Below, piece by piece: positions 33,985 through 45,011 of a DNA stretch of 64,000 nt (its first letter is position 1; the number at the start of each line of letters is the position of its first letter). The stretch lies in NCBI GenBank assembly GCA_032622095.1, contig CP136068.1, positions 133,805,989 through 133,869,988 on the forward strand. The letters run 5' to 3'. The position numbers and the translations under genes are program-made. The stretch comes from Siphonodentalium dalli (lineage: Eukaryota; Mollusca; Scaphopoda; Gadilida; Siphonodentaliidae). The notes below the pieces were generated by a model. That model saw nothing but the letters and a program-made list of their open reading frames with translations. It was not told the origin of the DNA and ran no database searches.

Positions 33985-34775
33985 ATCTGCATGGTGTGCC
34001 AAAGGTTTTAGTCATGCAAAGAGTAAATTGCAAATGGCTTCCATCGGTCATGTATTTCATCGGAAATCGTTCAAATTCGATAGCTTCTATCTAGAGGTAA
34101 TTTAAATCATGCGCGTACATTTTCAAAACATTTCTCTGATATATGTGGCTTGCAGGGTGTGCCTGTGGATTCAAATTTAAAATCCAAGATGGCTGTTGGT
34201 GGCCATGTTTTTAATGAATTTCGGAAACAATAGATTGCTTCCATCTATGGTCCGAAGATTCGTATGAAGTTTGGTGACGATCGGATAAGTGATGTGGCCT
34301 GTAGGGTGTTCCGAATGATTATTCAAGCAAAGAGTACAAATCAAGATGGTCGCTGGCGACCATATTTTTCACGAATTTCAGAAATAACCGATGGCTCCGA
34401 TCTAGAGGTCACACCGAATATCCATACTAAGTTTGGTGTCGATCACGAGGGGTGTGCTATGTAGGGATGCCAAATTAATTAGTCATGTAAAGAGCAAAAT
34501 TCAAGGTGGCTGTCGGCGGACATATTTTTCTTCGAAAATCGTTCAAATTCCATAGCTCCCATCTCCAGATGTTTTTCTCCAATAAATGCGGTCCCAGGTT
34601 ATGCCGCTGAATTCAAATTTGAAGTTTGGTAATGAACGAATGAAGGATGGTACCCTGTAGGGTGTGCCAAAGGAAATCGTTGACGGACGGACGTGCGGAC
34701 GGCCAGGCGGACGACGGACGCCAAACCATGCATGGCAATAACAAAAAAATTACTTTGTGAAGTTGAACTAAAACG
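33985..34775 (-). mobile_element. Pearl-like element 3 (opposite orientation)
   Basis: Core units appear in reverse complement to elements 1 and 2 (TTTAGTCATGCAAAGAGTAAA, AAATCCAAGATGGC, GAAGTTTGGTGACGATCGG), about 160 bp apart. They are followed by a GACGGACGGACGTGCGGACGG tract (about 34681-34710) and a degenerate terminal hairpin (TTACTTTGTGAAGTTGAACTA, near 34749). The GGAC-type tract next to core repeats and a 3' hairpin is the pearl/HINE layout. Confidence 0.6.
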
Positions 34776-36390
34776 TGACTCGAACGAGGCATTTGCGGAA
34801 AACTCGACATGGTTATTTGATTTAGTGACTTGGTATAGTCTCATATCAGGTGAGTAATTCTGGGCCGCTGGTCTGTCGATTTGAAATTGGAGACATGGTA
34901 AATAGTGTTATCCTTCATCCCATTCTCCTCTCTTCTGATTAGCAGAGGGCCGTAAATAGTTCGTTACCCTCGATGGTAACATTTCGAAAGTTATTATCCG
35001 CTCAGCGATGACCAGTAGACATAGAACTACGAGGTATCCAACGTGTAGATATCACTACACTCCAATGGTCTCATATAACACTCCATGTATAAACCACACG
35101 GTTTCATAACAATCAATTACTGGGTTTTTTAAGTTTGCAATTAAAACGCGTTGTGCATAAACGGTGTTCAGTATTACTGAGCTAAATCCGTTCAGTGATG
35201 TTATGATACAATTGGATCTTTTTATCAATACCATGGAACAAATACATCAACTTTATTATGCAGTTGATATAATTTGCATTAAGTGGCACAACCCAGGTAC
35301 TTACGTCACACACAAACGTGTTTGCACTAAGCTCTAAAGTTCAAATAGCCGCGCTTTACTGTATATATGTATGAAATCGTATTACATGTGTAGGGCCATC
35401 CGAAACACCACCGCACCCCCCCCCCAAATATACAAATATACTGCTCGTTATAACGACCAATTGTCACCAAACTCTACCATTTTAAGATGTCACACCTACT
35501 ATACCATCGCTATTGTGGCACGTGCGTCCACAGCCATTGAGCCGGAGAACATCATAGATACATAATATTTCTGAAACAGAAAAGAGAATATTTATGTCTG
35601 GCCTGTTTTGGTCTGTTCCAGGGGAACACAATAGCTAAATTATATTTATAATACATAAGTTTAGAAACTGATTTGTGACACACTATCCCAGTAGAATAAG
35701 TTTGCTACATGATTCCTAAATAGCATATGCTTGAACACTATTCTGTCTCGGTCTGTCCCAGTCACTTGTATTGAGCTGGGGAATATTACAGATAAATAAT
35801 ATTTCTCAGAAATATTCTGGAATTGACTCTCAATGCTTGTATGACAATTCTACTGTGTCGCATGTCACGGTCTGTCCAGGACGTATTACTGAGACAAAAA
35901 TGCCTACCTGTTTCTGCGATATCTAGTAAGATGATCAAATCTCCTTCCTCTGTGGTTTTCTGATGATAGTCTAGTGGGGCATATTTATGGAATAAGAATT
36001 GTGGGAGTGGAATAATCATTTATTAAATATGTTAGGCACCGATTTCCATAAAATTAATCTATATTCTTCTCCATTATCAAATGTAATCTAATCGTATGGT
36101 TTAAAGAGGGGCACCAACATTGATATGAATGTTTTAGTCGCCGATTTCCACATATTTACAGATAACTAGGCATCTCCGTTATATGAGGAATCGAATGGTG
36201 TGGTTTCAAAATACAGTTGCCTCATTCGATTCCGGGATGGGGCTGGGTTCCAAAAGAAAAACAATAGATGTTCACCGAACTTATACATGCTTCATCGTCG
36301 TTATGCTATACAAACAGTCTAATTATTCGGATTTGCTGGGATTCCTTTATAATTAATAATTATTTAGGGATAATATGACGCAAAATCTGA
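34776..36390. repeat. Low-complexity region with small degenerate repeats
   Basis: A direct repeat of TTGAGCYGGRGAAYATYAYA with ATAATATTTCT occurs near 35535 and 35773 (period about 238), accompanied by GGTCTGTYCCAG phrases. Positions 36030-36250 hold a copy of the CACCAAATTGATA-type satellite described at 41.5 kb. A C10 run is at about 35414. No gene was recognised. Confidence 0.5.
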
Positions 36391-36393
36391 TTC

Positions 36394-37435
36394 TTGCAAC
36401 CATCTTGGACGCCAACCCTAAGAGAATTTTTGAGTAATATATCATGTGTAGTCAAACATACAGACATTATGTCTAAGTCAATTGCGATAAAACAAGGCGC
36501 AAGGCAAGGGGGTATTTTATCCCCTCTGTTCTATATGTTGTACATAGATGATCTGTATATGAACTTGAAGCTTCAAACTTTGGTTTTCGACTTTTATCCT
36601 CCAACTGCTCGTCTCCAACGCAAGCTGATGATATGACATTGTTGTCCCTCTCAAGTTACGGCTTACAACGTTTATGCGATACATGCACATCATATAGTCA
36701 AAAGTGGCGGTTCATGTATAATCCAAACAAATGTAAAGTCATCGTTTTTAACGAAACTTCTCACAAGAGTTGCAATACAAGTAGACGATGGACTGTCGCT
36801 GGCAGTACTTTGACCGAAACAGACGAAATCACTCATTTGGGCATACAAGTAAATAAGTACAGCTTTGTCAAAGAATTTGTTGAAGTCATTGTAGACAAAA
36901 TCAGGTCAACTTTTTTCCTCTTAAGTAATGCTGGATTTTATGCCGGAGGGACCACTCCGTCGAGTTGCGCAACTATATACAAAACGATGGTGCTGTGCAT
37001 GCCAAAAGGATTATATGGATCAGAATTTCTGTGTGGCATGTCTGTGTCAGATACTACTTCGCTCGAGAAAATCCACCGATTTTGCTTGAAACGCATTCAA
37101 GGGCTACCTGTAAGGACAAGAACCGATATTGTCCTAGGTCTCATGGGCCTTGGCCCTATTTCCTCTTTTATAGATGCACGAAAACTCAGTTTGTTTGGTA
37201 GCCTTTGTCGCATATCGCCTTCCAAAGTGTGCAAGGAGATTTTTGTATCAAGATTTCACATGCATCTTTCTCGTCAATATAATAATCCTCAGTCATACTT
37301 TGCTGACATTGAACGAATTCTTATTTCTCACAACTTGAACCAATATCTTGAGCAACTCGCAGTAGTCGGTACGTGTCCAATCCGCCCGGATTGGAACCGA
37401 CTAGTCAAAACGGAAGTCAACAGTAAGCGCGATAT
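36394..37435 (+). pseudogene. LINE E reverse transcriptase (family shared with LINE G)
   Basis: The 5'-truncated frame starts near RT motif B: QGARQGGILSPLFYMLYIDD. After a frame change at about 36600 comes PTQADDMTLLSLS, where the catalytic box is Q-A-D-D (36621-36632). YNPNKCKVIVFNE, THLGIQVNKYSF, FCLKRIQGLPVRTRTDIVLG and LMGLGPISSFIDARKLSLFG follow and match LINE G. Both aspartates are intact. The ORF is cut at 37436 by a fold-back insertion and resumes at 37656. Confidence 0.75.
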
Positions 37436-37655
37436 TACGGCAGCGTAGAACCGCCACCTCCTCTTTTGTTACTAACTTGATTAAACAAGTTACTAACTTG
37501 TTTACTCAAGTTAGCTAACTTGTTTAATCAAGTTAGCTAACTTGTTTAATCAAGTTAGCTAATCAAGTTAGATAACTTGTTTAAACAAGTTACTAACTTG
37601 TTTAAACAAGTTACTAACTTGTTTAATCCAGTTACTACGGTTCTACGCTGCCGTA
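37436..37655. mobile_element. Fold-back insertion of 21-22-bp palindromic units inside LINE E
   Basis: Perfect 18-bp inverted ends, TACGGCAGCGTAGAACCG (37436-37453) and its complement (37638-37655), bracket about eight tandem units of AACTTGTTTAAACAAGTT type. Each unit is itself palindromic. It lies between two coding parts of LINE E and disrupts its C-terminal reading frame. No coding content. It may be a distinct small fold-back element or an expansion after cruciform repair. Confidence 0.8.
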
Positions 37656-38062
37656 CTCTCCTTTGGCGTTGTTGTCGGCAATATGCAGAGCGGAAGAGAT
37701 ACTTGTTCACCGTTGCCCAACTTATAGCGACTACTGCTACCAAACACGAAGGTACTTGTGCGTCATGTCACTTGGTTTATGACGACGTGGTAACACACGT
37801 TATGATTTATTGCACTCATCATATATTGTGCTCTCGTCGTAATGACATGTGGTACCAAATGATTGACACATTTGGATTACTGTTCTATCTTTGGGTGGAT
37901 GAGCTTGACGATGATGAACTTGTTATGCTTCACCTTACAAAACTTCCGTCTGAATTATATTCTTTCATTGAAGACCCTATGTTTTTCGTATCATTTATAG
38001 TTCACCACACCCGCATATTATGGCTATCACACAAAATGCTGTCAAGTCTTCATTCTGAGTAA
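37656..38062 (+). pseudogene. LINE E C-terminal region
   Basis: The frame continues RTLLWRCCRQYAERKRY, then CASCHLVYDDVVTHVMIYC, a Cys-x2-Cys...His-x4-Cys knuckle, and LPSELYSFIED, ending in a stop at 38062. LINE G has the corresponding CTCGSMYSNALMHVLWTC and LPPEIDNVIID. The knuckle is typical of LINE ORF2 C-termini and probably binds nucleic acid. From 38063 to 38749 no gene is recognised. Confidence 0.7.
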
Positions 38063-38749
38063 TCTCCAAACGTATCAACGTATACAATGGTATATTAGGA
38101 CCAATTATTAACTGATCACCACAGAAATCAAAATCCAATGTTCGCATCAAAAATGCAAAGGAAATAAACTTTCATTCCCAATTAAGTTATATTACCACAT
38201 CAGACGAAATGACAATTACGTTGATACATGTAATATGGTTTTTCGAAATTGTATCTCTGGGTATTGTAGTCTGTCGGTGTAGTCATCATCACTCGTCCAT
38301 GCGGATGTGATGTTACCGGTGTGAATGTAAAAATAGCAGTTGTGTGCGCTTTTGTATTCCTTGCACTTATGCATTGTGGTATATCAATTGTATATGAACA
38401 GTAAACGACACAATACTAACATTTGAATAATATTCCAAAATCTAACTGATTGCCGCCAGTAAATTAGAAATGCGAGTGTAAGCATTTATTCTGTTCCTTT
38501 CGGATTTTATCCGCATTATGTAAATATGTTCAGGTTTAAAGTTATGTTCGCGTGCCTGTGTTTGTCTGTCTGCATACTATGTCCGCACGTCGGTATGTCT
38601 GATTGCCTGTCTGAATTTATATATGCCTGTGGGTAAGGCTTCTCAATAATTTGACCCAACATGTATACCATGTCTTGGTGGCACTTGTGTCATTTTGTGT
38701 ACATATATACTGTTATTTGTTTATTGTCATGTTGGCTAAAATGTTAGCC

Positions 38750-40976
38750 TACAGTACACTCAGAGTGTGGTATAAGGAAAACACTCAACACGGTGGGGAT
38801 ATTTTTGGGAGAGTGATTCACGGTGGCCCACTCAACAGCGTGGGCCTTAGTGGAGAGGATTAGCAAGGCGCTATTGTCTAATCAACAAGGTGACGGCAGT
38901 TTATTCCCACCTCACTACATATCACCGCGAATCACTGTGAAACACAGTGGATTGCCGACAATCACTGCGAAACGCTTATACGTGTATTCGCAACAGAATA
39001 GCATTGCATTTTCCACCATTTACTTTTTTATTTGTTTTCATTTAAAAAAAATTGAAAAAGACAAAATGGTAATGTACAATTAAAATTGCATTTTCCACCA
39101 TTTACTTTTTATTTGTTTTCATTTAAAAAAAATTGAAAAAGACAACATGGTAATGTACAATTAAAATTAGCTGTATACGGAAGACTTTATTATACTATGG
39201 TCCGTTTGTGTGCTTCGCGCACATTTTTATCTTTTAAACTTTTTGACATGTTGACAATCATAATGTTTTCAGTTTCAACTTCTTGCTCATTTTAAAGGCA
39301 CTTGTTGGTTTGAAAGTCAAAATTATGATCGATTTTGATACATCGCGGATCATGGATCAGCATATGCTGATAAATACGCTAAACATTGTTATACATGAAC
39401 GGCATCTTTCTGGTTGTATTATTGTGATCGAAGAACGTTTGGGTCCCGAACATTCTTCCCAGTTAGTATAGTCATTACATGGTAGAGATAATGAGCGTTT
39501 ATTTCACTTATATGCGAAAACTGAGTACAGCTCGGAAATATCTCTGACATTATCAAATACATGTTTTGTTCAGAGCAGGTGCAACTAAATATATCGCGTA
39601 TTTATCAATATATCATTGTAATAATAATATCATTTTCAAACTTTAGTAAAACTAACACCGTTATATCACCCACCAGATTACTCGTGTTACCTTTCCAATT
39701 TTGGTTTAATGATCTTTATTTGCATCCAATTTTCCCGGGATACATTTGCATGTACATAGATTATCGGTATCAATTAAAGTCAACCTATATTTTATACCTC
39801 TTTCCAAATTACGTACAGGTATAATTCGGAAGCTCGAGACCCACTTAATTGTGAAACAATATAATCTGCATTCTGAATGGCAAAGTGAACACTACATGTA
39901 CATGTAAATGTAGCTCATATGGTTATGATTGAAACTCGCACCCTATGCGCGGCGCTGCAATGGGGACAAGTAATTTTGACACCTCTTACAGACATGGCGG
40001 AACTTTCAAAGGTTATGTAAGAGCTAACTGACACCCATTATACTACCATTGTCTGAAATAACACGGACACAGTCATATTTCATTTTTTTTTCATGTAATT
40101 CCTAATGGTCACCGACATTTTGTTTTATCATTTTTAGCTGGTATATATATATTTACACTATACAACCGTTTCAACCACTTCATGTTATTATACACCCATA
40201 GCATGATAATCATTAAAATTCAAAAGTGCATTGGTTTTAGGGAAGTAGTTCCGCCCCATTCCAACTCCTCCAGGGTTAAATCCAAAACCCCAATAAAAAA
40301 AACAAAAAACATACGCTAGCTGAATCAGACTTCCCTCGGGAGAGTTTATGCATGAGGGAGCTTGGGAATGTTATCCATATTTGCGTTTCGCGCATATTTC
40401 GATCTTTTAAACATTTTGCTAAACAAGATAGCATTATTAAAAATAAATTAAAACAGATTTAATTGTTTTAATGGACTTGAATCATCATATTATACATATA
40501 TGTGTGTGCATGTGTGTAAATAATACGAGATTTGCGCTTAAAATTTGAAATAAGTGATCGAGGGACGGAAGAAATCCATACATTAACAAATTGTTTATTT
40601 ATTTTACCTATACATGTAGCTAGTTAATCATTCTGGATTTTCTGAAAATATCAACCATAATATAAATATAATGTACAGCAGCATACAATGCATGGCCCAC
40701 TGAGTGTATGTTTTAGAATAAACTACAGTAAAGGGTTTCGGCTATGCATGACGTGATACAATATAGATGTCGGCGTTTTGAAGCGATTCTCTGTGATCCG
40801 CGGTGATTCCCAGTGGTCACCGACAAGTCACCCGGACGTTTGTTTATTCAACTTAATCCGATCCACTCGGGTTCACCATGGAAAAATCACCTTGAATGCC
40901 GGTGATTCACAGTGGGCTCAGTGGGGTTCCCACCGTGTTGAGTGTTTTCCTTATACCACACTCTGACTGTACTGTA
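38750..40976. mobile_element. 2.2-kb element with 47-bp terminal inverted repeats
   Basis: Termini 38750-38796 and 40930-40976 are near-perfect inverted repeats beginning TACAGTACA(C/G)TCAGAG and continuing GTGTGGTATAAGGAAAACAC. Subterminal CGGTGATTC and GTGATTCACGGTGG motifs recur in inverted order. TA followed by CAGT suggests a Tc1/mariner-type end, but that is weak. Inside are an 82-bp tandem duplication and short ORFs only; no transposase is recognisable. A diverged relic of the left end lies at about 44755-44885. Confidence 0.65.
39006..39168. repeat. 82-bp tandem duplication
   Basis: Two nearly identical copies (39006-39087 and 39088-39168) start GCATTTTCCACCATTTACTT and end GTACAATTAAAATT. 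They lie inside the 2.2-kb TIR element. Confidence 0.85.
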
Positions 40977-41228
40977 CCTTGATACTGTATATATGTATAA
41001 CATTTGATAAACTCTTCAGTTATGAAGGTCAATAAATATATATATATATATTACCACGGAGAGTGACACCAGCAGCGCTTCAGTAACATATAATCTTCCG
41101 GGTTCGATGCTCAATCGACCAGACTACTATCCGTAGACCAGAATATACAGCGTAAGCATGCAGATGAATCGGGATGTGAAACTTCCTTCTTTCTGAAGAG
41201 GACAGTCAATACCAATCGCATCATCATA

Positions 41229-41304
41229 ATGGGACAGACTTTCTTTGTGTTTATTTTGTGCTATTGCGTGCTAAATCTCGGATTATCAACTCCACCAAAT
41301 ACAC
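41229..41304 (+). CDS. Candidate first exon: signal peptide of a secreted protein
   Basis: ATG at 41229 opens MGQTFFVFILCYCVLNLGLS followed by TPPNT, a textbook signal peptide with likely cleavage after Ser20. The frame reaches C|GTGAGT at 41304/41305, a strong donor, leaving phase 1. Upstream is a (TA)n tract (about 41033-41053) that could supply a TATA-like element. The second exon proposed at 41993 continues in the matching phase. Family unknown. Confidence 0.4.
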
Positions 41305-41479
41305 GTGAGTAGGAATATGGAAAGAATGCACTGGCCTGATATTGTTATTTTCATTCGAACCCAGTTTCTGTGGTTTTCTTCGTGTTCGTTCTATCTGTGG
41401 CCAATAGACTCAAACATATCCAACATATTTTCCCCAGAACTGAACAGCACACAGACCGAAAAAAACTACATCTTTATCT

Positions 41480-41965
41480 ATATTTGCGAATGTCTGTCTG
41501 TCTGTATTCTATAGAAATTCACAGGGGACCATCTAGATGGCGCCAAACAGGGGTAACTTTTACGAGAAAGATAATGGTGCTGGTTAGAATTTTCTAAAGT
41601 GACGCCGTTGTTGTGAGGGGGAGGGGCAGATTTTTTTTGTCGCCGATTGCCACCAAACTGATATGAGGAATCTAACGGTGTGGTTTAAATATGCCAAATG
41701 TTGAGCCGTTCGAGTCAGGGATGCAGGGAAGGTGAGAGGGGCACCAAAATTGATAAAAATAATTTTAGCGCCGATTTCCACCAAATTGATACACATTCTT
41801 CTCCATGATACAAAGAATCTAATTATGTGATTTAAAGATACCAAATTGGTGTCGTCTGGATGAGAGATTTGGAGGGGGAGGGCATAACTAAATTTGATAA
41901 AAAAAAGTGTTTATATAGTCGCCGATTAGCACCAAACTTATAAATAATCATCTCCATTTATTGTT
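41480..41965. repeat. Satellite-like repeat, about 125-130-bp units
   Basis: Units read CGCCGATTTCCACCAAATTGA, ATTCTTCTCCATGATAC, AATCTAATNGTGTGGTTTAAA, GCCAAATTGGTGCCGTT, then a G-rich stretch. A leader with TGTCTGTCTG and AACAGGGGTAACTTTTACGAG occurs here and at about 53155-53240. Further copies are at 36030-36250, 52130-52400 and 52899-53480. This is a dispersed family, here lying in the intron of the proposed secreted-protein gene. Confidence 0.7.
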
Positions 41966-41992
41966 TTTAATATATATAATCATTTATTGCAG

Positions 41993-42192
41993 GAATGGTC
42001 TATCTCTTCCATGCCACAAATACAACAACAAAATGTTTAAATAAAAAATCCATAATTGAGGATTCTAACAAGATAGAGTTATCCTTCGTACTACACTCTT
42101 CGAGTACTCCGAACATTTTCGCCCGAATTTCTGTTCTAAAACTGTCTCACAGATGTAATAAGAAACACCGCGAAGAGATAGACCATCTCTAA
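41993..42192 (+). CDS. Candidate terminal exon of the secreted-protein gene, or a TIR element
   Basis: An acceptor TTTATTGCAG ends at 41992. With the phase-1 donor at 41304 the junction codon is CGA (Arg), followed by a 65-codon open frame MVYLFHATNTTTKC... to a stop at 42192. The joined product would be about 91 residues. However, ATGGTCTATCTCTTC at the exon start is exactly inverted near the exon end (GAAGAGATAGACCAT), which suggests a small terminal-inverted-repeat element. Both readings are kept; the exon call is weak. Confidence 0.28.
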
Positions 42193-43050
42193 TTCTTAAA
42201 ACCAGGTAAAGGTGGTCCTGTCAGAGAATGGTTATGTCGGTGTTCCGATCTGACAACACTGGAATTGGCATTATATATATACATGAATTATGATATAATC
42301 TTCCTTCGGATCTATATTCATTCTGCGTGTTTTGGCGATTTTCTATTATATGGGTCACTGACATGGCGGTGCTGTGGCAGGACACACGTTTACCTTGATT
42401 TACACGTTTATAGTTGGAATACTGGAATATACCATTCGTTTGATAAATTTTAACCCATTACGAAAATAAATAGTAATCAAATGAATCTCAAAAATCATAA
42501 TAAATAAATAACAAAAGAAACTTAACCATGTGATAAGGATATACTTCCCCACACATGTCATTATAGTAAATAACTATACATTATAAACATATATATGAGC
42601 GGACTATATTACATAGACACCAGTAATGTAGCTAAAAATCCAAAATATTTGATTTATTTTAATACAATGGACCAAACGAATGCAACGCTTTCCCAACATT
42701 ATATTTCCATATTCTATTTATGTTTATCCAGAATGTATTTGATATTGAATATCCAAACCACCTATGGTATGGCCTCTCCATTATTCTAGAATATCACCAA
42801 TTGGGCTTTAGTGATAACTCAAAAAAGGAAAACAATAAATATCATGATCGGTGAAATAAATCTTGGTGAACTCCAGGCTGGTAAAAAATATGACTTCACA
42901 AACAGATATGGGAGAGATGACTGCACACTTAGAAATAACAAGCCATATAGGTACTAAGGTAGTGCCAATATGTCTGTTAGTACCAGACCAACGGGTACCG
43001 AGAAGAATTTGGTTCTAAATATTGATATAGTACCACGTATGTTGGTATTA
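42193..43050. other. No gene recognised
   Basis: AT-rich; short ORFs without recognisable domains. Confidence 0.4.
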
Positions 43051-43054
43051 TCCA

Positions 43055-43185
43055 CTCTCGGAACCCAAATGTTAGCCACGTGATGGCATCACGTGATAAT
43101 TAATTTGGCACTAGCGCGATCTCGGTACCCAAGTGTTAACCACGTGATGGCATCACGTGATATAATTCTTTTGGTACTAGCCGAT
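43055..43185. repeat. 64-bp duplication carrying a CACGTG-type palindrome
   Basis: CACGTGATGGCATCACGTG occurs at 43077-43095 and 43141-43159 within two diverged units that also share CTCGG(A/T)ACCCAA and TTGG(C/T)ACTAG. Each palindrome contains two CACGTG hexamers, the classic E-box. About 40 bases downstream, AAAATGGCGGCG resembles promoter-proximal YY1-type sequence. A regulatory role is possible but unproven. GGTAC motifs link it in style to the array at 46.6 kb. Confidence 0.6.
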
Positions 43186-43189
43186 CTCG

Positions 43190-45010
43190 ATAAAATGGCG
43201 GCGTTCATCACTTCAAGTTGAGACGATTGAGATTTTTCACAGTATATAAACATGGACGAAGAGACAAACAAACCTCAGACTTAGACATTTTATGTTGATA
43301 TCGGAGTCGGCTTACACGCCTTAGTATCATGCCAGTGTCTAGGTACGTTGTTCGCTCGCTGTGTGGATTTAAGATTAGGGAAGTAACTTCTCTGAAATTC
43401 ATCAACATATTTTTTGTGTGTGAAATTGGACCTAACTGGCTTCTCAATAACCTGGAATATTGTCAGCACTCTGTGGATTATGGTTGTACATGGACGGGAC
43501 AAGATGATATATAACCTCCGAAAAAATAACGGGCGTTTACATTATTGAAAGAGCAAATTTTCGGTGAACCGAACCAGACCGAATTGAAAAGTCATTGAGT
43601 GCAGTGGTGTTACATGCACAACACAAAAGTATTGTGAATTACAAAAGACAGATACTTAAGTTTCACAACATTATAAACCTGAATTAACTCACAAGCGTCA
43701 ACCACTGGTGACTATGATTACGAGACATCCGATTCTGTAGAAATTAGTCAGAGTCATGACGTCACAGTTCAACAAGTTTGATGGGTATAACGTACAAGTA
43801 CCTGTGCAAAGGACGACAGATAATATTCTTCAATTTTCATCGAAACGTGATTTGAGAACCATGTCGCCATGACATATGTCGCCCAGTTACGGAGTCTGCT
43901 ATTCTTTCGATCGAAACGCCTGTGATGCTGTGATACTGTTCTGATATATTTATGGAATGGTGGATAATCTCGGAGATATGGATCCAATTCTGGGCTCCAC
44001 ATTATAACTGAATCAATCGCAAGCTTTTAGTAACGTACTACCGCTATGCTCTAATTGATCACCCCCCCCCCCCCACTTTAACAAGGTTGTAGGGCATTAA
44101 TGACATCGGTTATACCATACCGCCGTTCAACCATGGTCAAGTGGTTGATATGTGGCAACCGCAGATAATCTTACAGTATAATATTTTGCGACCACTGTAC
44201 TTCGCACTAATTTATCACATGGACACCTTGTAAACACCCAGTCCACCTTTTCATCAGCGCCATGCACCATATTAACTATACACAAAACAATATTTCAATT
44301 AATAATTTGTTTATGATTTAATTAACATTCAAAGTTGGTCACTGACCATCATTCGCAACTACTCGTAATATCGGTGGCCAATGTCGTTAAGGGGGAGTGG
44401 TCAATTAGAGCTTAGCTGTATACATACATGAACATGTAGACCATTCCAATGTCCAGATGCTTCATGTTCTTATCAAAACATGTCTGGCTACATGTGTGGT
44501 TATCATTCTGAGCGATTCGGCCATTTCCGCTTTGCTAGGAAATAACCTCATCCATACACTGTAACTGGAAACCATATTAGCGAAAATCTACATTATATGG
44601 CTCTGGTGATCAGGCAATGCCAAGTGTTGACTTATTGACGCATAGATGCGAATGGAGAATAATTTATTAGCTATGGCTTTACCAAACTTTATCATATATT
44701 AAATACATTAAACTCTCTTTGTGTTACATGTTTCTTAGTATTTGTTCATTTACTCATACAGCGCATTGGAAGTGTACGATAAACAAAACACTGAACAACA
44801 CCGTGGCAATTTTTTTTGGAGAGTGATAATAATTCTGGTAACCCATTCAACATCTCCTTGTAGCGAGGACTAGTGAGCGCTATGGCGGTATTTTTCAAAC
44901 AACCGTTAATTAACCAAAGTTACCGTAATGGTCTCCCCAATTTTGAGTATTTTGCTTATCGCACACTATTTACAAAGGTTTGGGAGTTTTCGCAAAGATT
45001 TGTTCCATTG
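43190..45010. other. No gene recognised; relic of TIR element at 44755-44885
   Basis: A C13-14 run is at about 44062. 44755-44885 is a diverged copy of the left end of the 38750 element (AAAACACTGAACAACACCGTG, GGAGAGTGAT, AGCGCTATGGCGG). Overlapping ORFs at 43208-43514 on both strands match no family I know. Confidence 0.45.
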
Positions 45011-45011
45011 G

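Noticed and set aside
39265-39471. Possible exon after a TTTTCAG acceptor
   Set aside because: The start is TTG and not ATG, the peptide matches nothing, it lies inside a TIR element and no donor or partner exon is evident.
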